Notes: generated by a model not told the origin, from the sequence alone. A stretch of 64,000 nt of DNA from CAXXOK01 sp963666755 (GCA_963666755.2 CAXXGW010000009.1:372001-436000); one strand, 5' to 3'. Positions 33,682 to 42,369 are shown, numbered from the stretch's first letter. Program-made: numbers and translations.

Positions 33682-35031
33682 TTAATGATCCGTAAGCGTT
33701 ACGGAAACGTTTTGCGGTGTAATGGCGTATGTAAAGGTCTGTGTATCCGCATCGCGGATGCTGAGCTGCACAGGCAGCGCGTAGGTGCCGGTCGTCAGCC
33801 CGGCGCAGGAAACATAGGCTTTCAGCGCCGATGCCTTGAGCGTGTCAAACTGCAGCTTCGGCCCGGTTACGCTTACGTTTACGACCTTTGTTTCGCTGTT
33901 GGCGCGCAGGGGATCGGCGGTATCCGTCAGGGTCAGCGGGATGTTTTCAAAGGATTTGACCAGCAGGCTGGGCCCGATTTCTACCAGCAGCATAACGCTG
34001 TCGGCGCTCAGGTACACCAGCTCCGAAGGCTTGCGCACCTTGACTTCCGCCGTAAAGGAGGCGGAACGGCCAGTCACATCTACCGCGTGATCCAAAAACA
34101 GCGAATCCAGCGCGTTCAGGGCGGTTTCATCCCCGGCGGCGATCAGCACATTGGGTGTGGGGGTTACGGACTTGACCTCGTACCCCGCGGCGGGTTCGCC
34201 GGTGGTCAGGGCAAGGGTATTGAGCGTAAGGCTGCGCGTGGTGTAAAGCTGCTGCTCCACCACGATGGAGCGCAGCAGCACCCCGGCGCTGCTGGCTTCG
34301 ATCAGGGTGCTGTCCAGCGGGTTGCCGTCCGCATCCTCATAACGCAGGGTCAGGGCCGTGCGCACCAGCCCGGACTGCGCGGGCAGGCGGGCGGCGTCGA
34401 TATCCACCACCACGCGCGCGATGCGCGTGATGACGCTTTCCGGGCCGCTGACCGATACGATCGAGGGGTCCAGCGTCGGGGCGGGGCCGTAAAAGCCGCT
34501 GGGGAAATCCCCGTTCTGGCGCACGGTTACCGGCAGGCGGTAGCTGGTAACGTAGTTATCCACCGTGACCGGAATGCTGTCGGGGTAAATCTCGGTTACG
34601 GTGCCGTAGGTGGTGGTGGAGGTGGCGGCGATTTTAACCGTCTGCTCCCCCGTGCCGGTAATCTTACTCAGGTCGATGCGGGGGTTATAGTTGGCGCTGG
34701 TTGCGCTGTTGTATTCCCGCTGGGGCACCTCTACGCGCAATCTCACCAGCGCGGAAGGGTCGGTCAGCCCCGAAGTGACAATCAGGCCGTTGCGGCGCAG
34801 CGAGTCCGAGCCGGTTACCGTGATGGGCACATCGGTAAAAACGCGCTCTCGCGTAAGCGTCGGGTCCTGGGTAATCAGCCCGGCCCACAGGCAGAGGGCC
34901 AGAATCAGCGCCAGTACCTTCCAGGCAAAATTGTGGCGCAGCATTTTCCACAGACGCGTCGGCAACTGCCGGAGCGCGCTGGCGACGGGCCGCGCCGGCT
35001 TACCGTCGCGGGGTTCCGGTTGCGCGTTCAT
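33682..35031 (-). CDS. cdaR: CdaR, YbbR-domain regulator of the diadenylate cyclase
   Basis: A 449-residue protein with a single N-terminal membrane segment (HNFAWKVLALILALCLWAGL, about 38-57). About four YbbR-type beta-rich repeats follow, outside the membrane. Repeated VSVTGPE/VTVSGSD-like turns are visible. In Firmicutes CdaR binds CdaA and changes c-di-AMP production. The start overlaps the cdaA stop by ATGA. A basic N-terminal tail of about 35 residues precedes the membrane segment. Confidence 0.9.
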   Translation of the reverse strand: MNAQPEPRDGKPARPVASALRQLPTRLWKMLRHNFAWKVLALILALCLWAGLITQDPTLTRERVFTDVPITVTGSDSLRRNGLIVTSGLTDPSALVRLRVEVPQREYNSATSANYNPRIDLSKITGTGEQTVKIAATSTTTYGTVTEIYPDSIPVTVDNYVTSYRLPVTVRQNGDFPSGFYGPAPTLDPSIVSVSGPESVITRIARVVVDIDAARLPAQSGLVRTALTLRYEDADGNPLDSTLIEASSAGVLLRSIVVEQQLYTTRSLTLNTLALTTGEPAAGYEVKSVTPTPNVLIAAGDETALNALDSLFLDHAVDVTGRSASFTAEVKVRKPSELVYLSADSVMLLVEIGPSLLVKSFENIPLTLTDTADPLRANSETKVVNVSVTGPKLQFDTLKASALKAYVSCAGLTTGTYALPVQLSIRDADTQTFTYAITPQNVSVTLTDH

Positions 35032-35885
35032 GCCGCCCCTCCTTTATGCCGCTTGGTTTTTTCCAGCAGCGAGTTCCAAAGGCTGTTTTCCCGCTGGTGG
35101 TACATGCCCAGCAGCACCTGCTCCAGCGCCACGCGATCCAGGTGGCGGGTCAGCCGTCCTTCGCGCGCCATGGAGATGATGCCCGTTTCTTCGCTGACGA
35201 TCAGCGTTACGGCGTCGGTCGTTTCGGTAATGCCCAGCGCCGCGCGGTGGCGGGTGCCAAGCTCCCGGCTGATGCCCTTGCCTTCGCTAAGCGTCAGGAA
35301 ACAGGCCGCGGCCATGACGCGGTTGCCGCGGATGACCACCGCGCCGTCGTGCAGCGGGGTGTTGGGCTCGAAGATGTTTTCCAGCAGCGCGCTGCTGATG
35401 CGGCTGTCCAGCCGCGTGCCGGTTTCGATGACATCCTTGAGGCCGATGCGTTGCTCAAACACAATCAGCGCGCCCACGCGGCGGCGGCTTAGCGATAAAA
35501 GGCAGCCGGTGATTTCGCGCACTACATGCTCATTTTCTTCCTGATCGCTCAGGTGCGTCGCGTCACGGATGCCGCCGCGCCCGAGCTGTTCCAGCGCTTT
35601 GCGCAATTCCGGCTGGAAAAGAATCACCAGTACCACCGCGCCGTTGTTGACCACGTTCTGTAAAATCCAGTTGAGCGCCGTCAGCCCCAGCAGATCGCTG
35701 ACCCAGCTGGCCAGCACCAGCGTGACCAGCCCCTTGAGCACGGCGCTGGCCCGGGTTTCGCGGGTGAGCATCAAAAGCTCATACAGCAAAAAGGCGACGA
35801 TCAGGATATCCAGCAGATCGGTGATGTTGGGGCGGTTGAACACGTTCCACAGGACGTTTTGAATCTGAGCCCAGAGGGTCTGCAT
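35028..35885 (-). CDS. cdaA: CdaA diadenylate cyclase (membrane-bound)
   Basis: A 285-residue enzyme making c-di-AMP from two ATP. Hydrophobic segments lie at about residues 22-40, 48-68 and 72-92, followed by the DAC domain with its two signature motifs: DGA at 180-182 (LHDGAVVIRG) and RHR at 212-214 (GTRHRAALGI). Its length is normal for CdaA/DacA. A longer frame to 36020 exists but would cross the promoter. The start at 35885 follows GGGGGAG. It heads a six-gene minus-strand series. Confidence 0.95.
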   Translation of the reverse strand: MQTLWAQIQNVLWNVFNRPNITDLLDILIVAFLLYELLMLTRETRASAVLKGLVTLVLASWVSDLLGLTALNWILQNVVNNGAVVLVILFQPELRKALEQLGRGGIRDATHLSDQEENEHVVREITGCLLSLSRRRVGALIVFEQRIGLKDVIETGTRLDSRISSALLENIFEPNTPLHDGAVVIRGNRVMAAACFLTLSEGKGISRELGTRHRAALGITETTDAVTLIVSEETGIISMAREGRLTRHLDRVALEQVLLGMYHQRENSLWNSLLEKTKRHKGGAA

Positions 35886-35940
35886 GGGAACGGCTCCCCC
35901 CTTTCCTTCCGATTTCTGCGGATAATCCGCGCTACATTTA

Positions 35941-35969
35941 ATTATACTACATCCGCAGGCGTTGGAAAA
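35941..35969 (-). promoter_or_regulatory. Probable promoter of the cdaA operon
   Basis: On the minus strand TATAAT (35946-35941) is preceded at 17 nt by a weak -35 box TTTTCC (35969-35964). The start codon lies about 55 nt downstream. Confidence 0.6.
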
Positions 35970-36014
35970 CCCCGCGCGGTAAATTTGACAATCCGCAGTA
36001 TGGGCGGCGGCGCT

Positions 36015-36042
36015 TTGCAACCGCTGCGGATCATGGTATAAT
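36015..36042 (+). promoter_or_regulatory. Promoter of the radC operon
   Basis: TTGCAA (36015-36020), 16-nt spacer, TATAAT (36037-36042) with an extended -10 (TGG before it). The whole element resembles the plsY promoter at 45725-45752. Confidence 0.7.
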
Positions 36043-36079
36043 GGGGCGCGGCGGCGGGGCCGCGGCGGGAGGGGAAGCC

Positions 36080-36859
36080 ATGCAGCACGACGGACACCGG
36101 CAGCGAATGCGGGAACGCTTCGTTAAGCAGGGGCTGGAAGGTTTTGCCCAGCACGAGGTGCTGGAACTGCTGCTGTTTTACTGCATCCCTCAGAAGAACG
36201 TAAACCCGCTGGCGCATACGCTGATCGAGCGCTTCGGCTCGCTGTACGGCGTGCTGCACGCCGAGCCGCGCCAGCTGATGCAAACCGAGGGCGTGGGCGA
36301 ATATGCTGCAACCTACCTTTCGCTGTTGCCGCAGGCGCTGCGCCAAGCGGAGGAAAGCCGCGCGGAAACGCGCGTGGCGCTGAGCAAACGGCGCGACGCT
36401 GTGCGCTACTGCGCGCGTCTGCTGGCCGGAGAAAAACGGGAGCTGTTTTACGCCGTGTGCCTGAACGGGCAGATGGAGACGCTCGGCAATGCGCTGATCG
36501 CTAAAGGCTCGCTGAGCGATGTGCCCGCCTACCCCCGTGTGGTGATGGAGGCGGCGCTTACCTACAATGCCCACGCGGTACTGCTCTGCCACAACCATCC
36601 CGGCGGCAGCATCGCCCCTTCGCAGGCTGATCTGGAAACGACGGCTCGCTTGGGCAAGGTATTGGGTGAAATCGAAGTGATCCTGATCGACCACCTGATC
36701 GTGGCGGAAAACGGCGTGCTCAGCCTTGCGCGCAATGGTTTTTACAACCCCACGGAGCCGGGGCGCTGCGACGTGCCCCACGCCGCGGGTTCCGACGGCG
36801 AAATCCGGCTGAAGCACGAACTGCTGATTGACAGGCCAACCGAACGGGAGGACACATGA
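36080..36859 (+). CDS. radC: RadC-family JAB/MPN metalloprotease-like protein
   Basis: A 259-residue RadC/YsxA-type protein. An N-terminal helix-hairpin-helix-like region (about 1-90) contains GVGEYAATYL. The JAB1/MPN domain holds the metal motif HNHPGGSIAPSQAD with His171, His173 and Asp184. The name comes from an old DNA-repair assignment that was withdrawn; the true role is unclear. The start at 36080 follows GGGAGGGG; the frame upstream to 36041 begins inside the -10 region and is not used. Confidence 0.93.
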   Translation: MQHDGHRQRMRERFVKQGLEGFAQHEVLELLLFYCIPQKNVNPLAHTLIERFGSLYGVLHAEPRQLMQTEGVGEYAATYLSLLPQALRQAEESRAETRVALSKRRDAVRYCARLLAGEKRELFYAVCLNGQMETLGNALIAKGSLSDVPAYPRVVMEAALTYNAHAVLLCHNHPGGSIAPSQADLETTARLGKVLGEIEVILIDHLIVAENGVLSLARNGFYNPTEPGRCDVPHAAGSDGEIRLKHELLIDRPTEREDT

Positions 36860-37503
36860 AACACCATGAAACACAACAACCTCACAACCCCCGCAAGCGC
36901 TCCGTATGGAGGCGGATACTCCGCGTGATCGGCGTGCTTGCACTGTTAGGCGTGCTGGTTTACGGCGGGCTGGTCGGCTACGTGTGCTACCGGGAAACCC
37001 ATGTGCCCGCGCCGACGGATTATGACGCGATTATCGTGCTGGGGGCGCAGGTCAAGCCCGACGGTGAAGCGTCGGTGCAGCTGCGCTGGCGGCTGGATAA
37101 GGCGCTGGAAATGTACCGCGCGCGCCCCTGCGTGGTAGTGGTGTGCGGCGCGCAGGGCGGCAACGAGCCCCGCCCTGAGGCCGATGTGATGCGCGAGCTG
37201 CTGCTTTTGGACGGGGTAGCCGCCGAGCACCTGTACACCGACCCCGTGAGCATGGACACCCGTGAAAATATGCAAAATGCCAAAGCCATCCTTGATGGGC
37301 TGGGGCTGAGCCGACCGCTGGTGGTCACCAGCGACTACCACCTGCCGCGCGCCATGGCCATCGCGGAGGATGTGGGCTTCCACCCACAGGGCGCGGGCAG
37401 TCTGTGCCGCCCGGAGCTGCCTTACTGGGCGCAGAACCACGGACGCGAGGCGCTGGCCTGGGTCAAGTACTGGCTGGTCAAGTATGTGGGGTTGTCCTTA
37501 TGA
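36856..37503 (+). CDS. DUF218/YdcF-SanA-like membrane-anchored protein
   Basis: A 215-residue protein with a basic N-terminus, one membrane segment (VIGVLALLGVLVYGGLVGYV, about 24-43) and a DUF218 domain outside. Visible motifs are DAIIVLGAQV, ADVMRELLL and the family-typical TSDYHLPRA. SanA-type members affect envelope integrity and vancomycin tolerance in enterobacteria; the reaction is unknown. It overlaps radC by 4 nt and rsmG by 4 nt, so the three are co-transcribed. Confidence 0.87.
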   Translation: MKHHETQQPHNPRKRSVWRRILRVIGVLALLGVLVYGGLVGYVCYRETHVPAPTDYDAIIVLGAQVKPDGEASVQLRWRLDKALEMYRARPCVVVVCGAQGGNEPRPEADVMRELLLLDGVAAEHLYTDPVSMDTRENMQNAKAILDGLGLSRPLVVTSDYHLPRAMAIAEDVGFHPQGAGSLCRPELPYWAQNHGREALAWVKYWLVKYVGLSL

Positions 37504-38240
37504 CAAGGACGGCCGAAACGGTGTTTGCCGGGCGGCTTGCGCTGCTGAATGCGCCGGTTGACGCGCGCGCGGCCGGGCGGCTGGCGCGCTATCAGGCCAT
37601 GCTGGAGGATTGGAACACCCGTATGAACCTGACCGGGGATGCCGGGCTGGAAGCCACGCTGGACCGGCACTTTATGGACTCGCTCGCACCGCTGCAGATT
37701 CCGGGGCTGTTTCCCGAAGGCGCGACGCTGATCGACGTGGGCACGGGCGCGGGTTTTCCGGGGCTGGCGCTGGCGATTGCCCGGCCCGATCTGCAAATCA
37801 CGCTGCTGGATTCCCTGCAAAAGCGGCTGACCTTTCTGGATGCCGTAATCGACGCGCTGGCGCTGCCCCGGGTACGCACCGTGCATGCGCGCGCCGAGGA
37901 TGCCGCAAGGGATCCGGCACTGCGGGAACGCTTTGATCTGGCGGTGGCACGCGCCGTCGCCTCCGCGCCGGTACTGTTGGAGCTGCTTTTACCATTTGTG
38001 CGCACGGGCGGGCAGGCGCTCTGTTACAAAGGGCCTGCCGCTGCTGAGGAGCTGGAGGGCGGCGCCTTCGCAGCCCGCCTGCTGGGCGGCGCCGCGCCGC
38101 GCGCCCTCGCGGTGGAGGTGCCGCTGCAGCCGGAATGGCAACATTGCGTGCTGGCCTGCGCCAAAGTACGCCCTACGCCCGAGCGGTACCCCCGTAAGGC
38201 GGGCGTGCCTGCGCGCGAGCCGCTGGACACCCTGCGCTAA
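37500..38240 (+). CDS. rsmG: 16S rRNA (guanine527-N7)-methyltransferase RsmG
   Basis: A 246-residue SAM-dependent methyltransferase that modifies G527 of 16S rRNA. The N-terminal segment has NTRMNLTG and DRHFMDSLAPL, and the SAM loop is DVGTGAGFPGLALA. DAVIDALALPRVRTVHARAED follows in the usual order. The start is the ATG of an ATGA overlap with the DUF218 gene. Loss of this enzyme elsewhere gives low-level streptomycin resistance. The usual neighbours mnmG and parA are absent. Confidence 0.94.
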   Translation: MTRTAETVFAGRLALLNAPVDARAAGRLARYQAMLEDWNTRMNLTGDAGLEATLDRHFMDSLAPLQIPGLFPEGATLIDVGTGAGFPGLALAIARPDLQITLLDSLQKRLTFLDAVIDALALPRVRTVHARAEDAARDPALRERFDLAVARAVASAPVLLELLLPFVRTGGQALCYKGPAAAEELEGGAFAARLLGGAAPRALAVEVPLQPEWQHCVLACAKVRPTPERYPRKAGVPAREPLDTLR

Positions 38241-38282
38241 GGCTGCGGGAGGCCGCAGACCCTTTGCTGCAGGACGTTTTCC

Positions 38283-38312
38283 TTTACGGGGGCGGGGGGA
38301 GTGTGCTATACT
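38283..38312 (+). promoter_or_regulatory. Promoter of the CapA-type gene
   Basis: TTTACG (38283-38288), 18-nt spacer, extended -10 TGCTATACT (TATACT at 38307-38312). Confidence 0.55.
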
Positions 38313-38333
38313 GTGCCTGGAAAGCGATGCGGC

Positions 38334-39410
38334 GTGACGGTTGCGCTGACCCTTGCGCTAAGCTGGCTGTGCCTTGCGAATGCCATGTCGGAATGCTGGA
38401 TATACACCTTTGCCTATGACCAGCCTCCGGCGGAGCTGGCCGTGACCGCCATGGCGGTGCAGGAGGGCGAGGCGGAGCTGCGCCTGACCTTTGCCGGGGA
38501 TTGCACTCTGGGCGGCGAGGGCGCCGGCGAGCGTCGGTTTGCCACGGTGCTGGCAGATGAGGGGTTAGCGTATCCGTTTTTGCGGCTGGCGGCGCTGTTT
38601 CAGGCGGACGATCTGACGATGGTCAATCTGGAAGGGCCGCTGACCGACCGGGCGATCCCGGCGGGGCGCAAAGCGTTCCACTTCCGAGGCAAGCCTGAGT
38701 ACGCGGGCATCCTTTCGTTGGGCGGGGTGGAAGCTGTCGGCCTCGCCAACAACCATACGCTGGATTACGGCAACATCGGCCTTCAGGATACCCAAACCGC
38801 CCTTGCGGAGCAGAAAATTGGCTGGTGCGGCGCGAACGACGTGCTCGTGCTGGACCGCGACGGTTTGCGTATCGGCGTGACGGCAAGCGGCTTTTCGCTG
38901 GATCGGGCCCTGTGGTGCAAGCAGGTGGAAACCCTGCGTGCGCTGGGCTGCGTGGTGATTGTGCACTGGATGCACATGGGCGAGGAGTATGCCCAGACTT
39001 TAACCGCCGGGCAGCGGGAAACGGCGCGTTATCTGGCCGAAAACGGCGCGACGCTGGTGGTGGGCAGCCACCCGCACGTGGCGCAGGGGCTGGAGCGGAT
39101 CGGCAATACGCTGGTGGCCTACAGTCTGGGCAACTGCGTGTTCGGCGGCAACACTGACCCGCCGGATTATACCGCGTGCGTGCTGGCTGTGACCCTGCGC
39201 TTTACGGACGGCGCGCCCGAAAGCCTGCAGGCGACGCTGTGGCCCATCCGCATAAGCGGGAGCGAAGCGCGCAACGATTTTCAGCCCGTGCTGCTGCAAA
39301 GCGAAGCGGCGCAACAGGTTTTGGAACACATGCAGGCGACGTCCGGCTTTGCGCTGGCGCCCTTCCGCGATGGAAGCGGCGCGGTGCTGCCGGAAATCCG
39401 GCTGCGATAG
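38334..39410 (+). CDS. CapA-family (poly-gamma-glutamate synthesis type) metallophosphatase-like protein
   Basis: A 358-residue exported or anchored protein of the PGA_cap (CapA) family, a calcineurin-like phosphoesterase fold. Motifs: FAGDCTLGG near the N-terminus, NLEGPL, GLANNHTLDYG, HWMHMGEEY and GSHPHVAQG. A hydrophobic start MTVALTLALSWLCLANA suggests a signal or anchor. Two GTG starts are possible. 38301 lies within the -10 region of the predicted promoter, so 38334 is preferred. Without capB or capC nearby a poly-gamma-glutamate role is doubtful; many single CapA proteins are uncharacterised. Confidence 0.85.
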   Translation: MTVALTLALSWLCLANAMSECWIYTFAYDQPPAELAVTAMAVQEGEAELRLTFAGDCTLGGEGAGERRFATVLADEGLAYPFLRLAALFQADDLTMVNLEGPLTDRAIPAGRKAFHFRGKPEYAGILSLGGVEAVGLANNHTLDYGNIGLQDTQTALAEQKIGWCGANDVLVLDRDGLRIGVTASGFSLDRALWCKQVETLRALGCVVIVHWMHMGEEYAQTLTAGQRETARYLAENGATLVVGSHPHVAQGLERIGNTLVAYSLGNCVFGGNTDPPDYTACVLAVTLRFTDGAPESLQATLWPIRISGSEARNDFQPVLLQSEAAQQVLEHMQATSGFALAPFRDGSGAVLPEIRLR

Positions 39411-39421
39411 GAGGGACGGTT

Positions 39422-40039
39422 ATGGAACAGCATCTGCAAACGACAGTCGAAGCCATGCGCAAGCATGGGTTTGAGGTAATCCCGCTGGAAACCGCGGCGG
39501 AGGCGAAGGCCTACCTGCTGGCGCACATCCCGGCAGGCAGTGCCGTGGGCGTGGGCGGCTCGGTATCCGTGCGGGATATCGACGTGATGCCCGCGCTGGA
39601 AGCCAACGGCTGCAAGGTGTACTCCACCTGGGGCGCGCCCAAGGAGGCCGTGCCCGCCATCCGGGAAAACAGCCGCAAGGCGGATGTGTACCTGTCCTCC
39701 GCAAACGCCCTGACGCGCAACGGCAGCCTTGTGTTTATCGACGGCAACTGCAACCGCGTGGGCGCGATCCTGGACGGCCCTCGCGCCGTGTATTTTGTGG
39801 TGAGCGTGTCCAAATGGGTGGATGGGGGCATCAACACCGCCGTGGCGCGCATCAAGCAGCTGGCCTGCCCGCGCAACGCCCGCCGCATCGGCCTGCAGAC
39901 CCCCTGCGCCCAGACCGGGCTGTGCAAGCCCGACGAGTGCGGCGAAGGCTGCATGTGCTCGGCCACCGTATCGCTGGATCGCGTGCCCCGCGGCCGCGCC
40001 ATGACCGTGCTGCTGGTGGAGGAAACCCTCGGCTACTGA
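39422..40039 (+). CDS. LUD-domain protein with C-terminal cysteine cluster
   Basis: A 205-residue protein of the LutC/LUD (DUF162) family, with VGVGGSVSVRDIDVM (about 42-56) as the family signature. The C-terminus has six cysteines (149, 162, 168, 173, 177, 179) in TPCAQTGLC and DECGEGCMC, which suggests a metal or Fe-S site; such a cluster is found in a subset of stand-alone LUD proteins. LutA/LutB partners for lactate oxidation are absent, so the role is open. The ribosome site AGGAGGG overlaps the stop region of the CapA gene. Confidence 0.85.
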   Translation: MEQHLQTTVEAMRKHGFEVIPLETAAEAKAYLLAHIPAGSAVGVGGSVSVRDIDVMPALEANGCKVYSTWGAPKEAVPAIRENSRKADVYLSSANALTRNGSLVFIDGNCNRVGAILDGPRAVYFVVSVSKWVDGGINTAVARIKQLACPRNARRIGLQTPCAQTGLCKPDECGEGCMCSATVSLDRVPRGRAMTVLLVEETLGY

Positions 40040-40100
40040 CGGTTTCGCGCGCGAAAACACCGCGAAATCTGAAAAACACGTAGCGCAGCTATCGGGTTTA

Positions 40101-40109
40101 TGGTACAAT
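40101..40109 (+). promoter_or_regulatory. Extended -10 promoter before the M24 peptidase gene
   Basis: TGGTACAAT (extended -10, TACAAT at 40104-40109) without a good -35 box, about 70 nt before the start codon. Confidence 0.45.
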
Positions 40110-40177
40110 ATCCCTTGCGGCCTTTGCGCCCCCGCGGGCGCGGCATATCCGGGCCGCCGGAAAGGACTGTGTAACGC

Positions 40178-41248
40178 ATGTCGCGTGTACAACGGCTTCT
40201 GGCCGCCGCGGGCGTCGGGGCCAAAGGGGCCGTGATCGTCTACAAACCGGCCAATCTGTTTTACCTGACGGGGTTTACCGGCGAAGGAATTGCCCTTTTG
40301 AATGAAGCAGGCCGGGCGGTCATCACCGATTTCCGCTATGTGGAGCAGGCCCAGCGCCAGTGCGAGGGATTCCGCATCCTCAGTGTGGAAAAAGGGCAGG
40401 CGCATGAGGCGATCGCTGGAGACTGCTGTGCGCAGTGGGGCGTGAACACCCTCTTTTACGAAGAGGATGCCGTGACCGTGCGCACCTTTAACCAGGCCCG
40501 CCAGGCCATGCCCGGCATTACCGCATGGAACCCCTTGCATGACGAAACCGAGCGCCTGCGCCAGATCAAGGATGCCGAAGAAATCAGGAGCATTGAGCAG
40601 GCCTGCCGCATCACCGGCGAAACCTTCGGGCGCGCGCTGGGCGTGATACGCGAAGGCATGACGGAAAAAGAGCTGGCTGCCTGGCTGGAGTACGATATGC
40701 TCTCCCATGGGGCGGACGGGCTGGCTTTCTCCACCATCGTGGCGGCAGGCGCCAACGGTTCGCTGCCCCATGCGGTGCCAAGCGAGTACCGGATCCGCCG
40801 CGGCGATCTGATCACCATGGATTTTGGCGCCAAAGTCAAGGGCTACTGCGCCGATATGACGCGCACGGTAGCGCTGGGTGAGCCCAGCCCGACCCTGCGG
40901 CGGGTGTATGAAACCGTGCAGACGGCCCAGCGCATGGCCGAGGAGGCCGTGCAGGCGGGCGGCGACTGCCACGCGATTGACGCCATCGCCCGCGATTACA
41001 TTGACGCGCAAGGCTATGCGGGCCGTTTTGGTCACGGGCTGGGCCACAGCCTGGGCATTGAAATTCACGAAAGCCCGCGCCTGAGCGCCGCCGCGACCGG
41101 CAAGCTGGAAGCAAACCAACTGATGACGGTCGAACCCGGCGTCTACCTGCCCGGCGAGGGCGGCGTGCGCATCGAAAACACGGTGCTCGTGCTGGAGGGC
41201 GGCTGCCGGGCGCTGACCCTGCCGACTCGGGAGCTTGTCATTCTGTAG
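40178..41248 (+). CDS. Xaa-Pro aminopeptidase/PepQ-type M24 metallopeptidase
   Basis: A 356-residue aminopeptidase P family protein. An N-terminal creatinase-like domain (about 1-125; NLFYLTGFTGEGIA) is followed by the pita-bread metallopeptidase fold. Metal ligands are seen in TMDFGAKVKGYCADMTRT (two aspartates), GHGLGHSLGIEIHE (His), MTVEPGVYL (Glu) and GGVRIENTVLV (Glu). Its size is that of Firmicute PepQ/YqhT. YqhT next to efp (33 nt downstream) is a conserved pair, so this is probably the YqhT orthologue. Confidence 0.94.
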   Translation: MSRVQRLLAAAGVGAKGAVIVYKPANLFYLTGFTGEGIALLNEAGRAVITDFRYVEQAQRQCEGFRILSVEKGQAHEAIAGDCCAQWGVNTLFYEEDAVTVRTFNQARQAMPGITAWNPLHDETERLRQIKDAEEIRSIEQACRITGETFGRALGVIREGMTEKELAAWLEYDMLSHGADGLAFSTIVAAGANGSLPHAVPSEYRIRRGDLITMDFGAKVKGYCADMTRTVALGEPSPTLRRVYETVQTAQRMAEEAVQAGGDCHAIDAIARDYIDAQGYAGRFGHGLGHSLGIEIHESPRLSAAATGKLEANQLMTVEPGVYLPGEGGVRIENTVLVLEGGCRALTLPTRELVIL

Positions 41249-41280
41249 CCATACACCAATCACGAACGGAGGAATAACCC

Positions 41281-41838
41281 ATGCTTACAGCGGGCGATTT
41301 CAGAAAAGGCGTTACCATGGAGTGGGATGGTGGCGTGTGGACCATCGTGGATTTCCAGCATGTAAAGCCGGGCAAGGGCGCGGCCTTTGTGCGCACCAAA
41401 ATGAAGAACATCATGACCGGCGCGGTGGTAGAGCGCAGCTTCAACCCCACCGACAAAATGCCCCGCGCGGTGGTCGAAACCAAAGAAATGCAGTATGTGT
41501 ACGCCGATGGCGATCTGTACTACTTCATGGATTTGGACACGTATGAGCAGATTCCGCTCAACCGCGAGCAGGTGGAGGACGCCATCAACTTTGTCAAGGA
41601 AAGCACCAACGTGACGGTGCGCTTCTTCAAGGGTTCCGCCTTCAGCGTGGCCGCCCCCAACTTTGTGGAGCTGGAAGTGACCGACACCGAGCCCGGCTTC
41701 AAGGGTGATACGGCGAGCAACACCTACAAGCCCGCCACGCTGGAAACCGGTTACTCCCTGCAGGTGCCGCTGTTCATCAACATTGGCGACCATATCCGCG
41801 TGGATACCCGCAACGGCGAATACATGGAGCGCTGCTGA
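41281..41838 (+). CDS. efp: Translation elongation factor P
   Basis: A 185-residue three-barrel protein that relieves ribosome stalling at polyproline stretches. The KOW-like first domain has the loop KPGKGAAFVRTK, whose tip lysine is Lys32, the site that is modified in many species. The C-terminal signature GDHIRVDTRNGEYMER is present. Its presence fits the proline-rich proteins at 15186-16697 and 32118-33656. It follows the M24 peptidase gene after an ACGGAGGAA site. Confidence 0.97.
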   Translation: MLTAGDFRKGVTMEWDGGVWTIVDFQHVKPGKGAAFVRTKMKNIMTGAVVERSFNPTDKMPRAVVETKEMQYVYADGDLYYFMDLDTYEQIPLNREQVEDAINFVKESTNVTVRFFKGSAFSVAAPNFVELEVTDTEPGFKGDTASNTYKPATLETGYSLQVPLFINIGDHIRVDTRNGEYMERC

Positions 41839-41911
41839 GTTGATCCCTTCGACCCCGCCTGTCATTTCCCAAGGAACGCCGCGCGCACCTGCGCACGGGA
41901 AAGGAAGCCGT

Positions 41912-42346
41912 ATGAGCAGTATTACGGATCGGACCTCCTACCTCCGCGGCCTGGCCGAAGGCCTGGGTCTGGACAAGGAAAAGAACGAGAACCGCCTGAT
42001 GCTGGAAATGCTGGGCGTCATGGACGAAATGGCGCAGAAGATCAAGGACCTGGAGGACGATGTGGACGAGATGGATGAGTACATCGAGTCCATTGACAGC
42101 GATCTGGGCGACATTGAGGATGCGCTGTTCGGCGAAGAAGAGGGCGACGACGAGGACGAGGACCTGGACGAGGAAGAGGCCTTCGACGAGGATGAGGAGC
42201 TTTCCTTCGACTGCCCCAACTGCGGCAAGACCATGCAGATCAAGGCCGCCGATATTGATTTTGACGAAAGCCCGCTGTGCCCTAACTGCCACAAACCGTT
42301 TTTCCCCGACGCGATTGAGGGCGAGGACGACGGCGACGAGCATTGA
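41912..42346 (+). CDS. CD1247-type acidic protein with C-terminal zinc ribbon
   Basis: A 144-residue protein. The N-terminal 70 residues are helical, starting SYLRGLAEGLGLDKEKNENR and followed by a predicted coiled coil. A very acidic linker follows (about 75-98, mostly Glu/Asp). A zinc ribbon closes it, with CPNC (101-104) and CPNC (123-126). The N-terminal part matches a domain named after Clostridioides difficile CD1247. It is widespread in Clostridia but without known function. It lies 73 nt after efp; the start follows GGAAAGGAAG. Confidence 0.85.
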   Translation: MSSITDRTSYLRGLAEGLGLDKEKNENRLMLEMLGVMDEMAQKIKDLEDDVDEMDEYIESIDSDLGDIEDALFGEEEGDDEDEDLDEEEAFDEDEELSFDCPNCGKTMQIKAADIDFDESPLCPNCHKPFFPDAIEGEDDGDEH

Positions 42347-42369
42347 TGGGCTTTCCTGACGCGGCAATG

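Noticed and set aside
38334..40039. Poly-gamma-glutamate capsule or lactate-use operon
   Set aside because: CapA-type and LUD genes stand alone; capB/capC and lutA/lutB are missing.
40043..40056. Terminator TTTCGCGCGCGAAA after the LUD gene
   Set aside because: The palindrome is short, with almost no loop and no T-run, so it was not listed as a terminator.
38590..41263. Long minus-strand frame opposite the LUD and M24 peptidase genes
   Set aside because: It is a GC-bias open frame antisense to two clearly identified genes, with no start signal or family.
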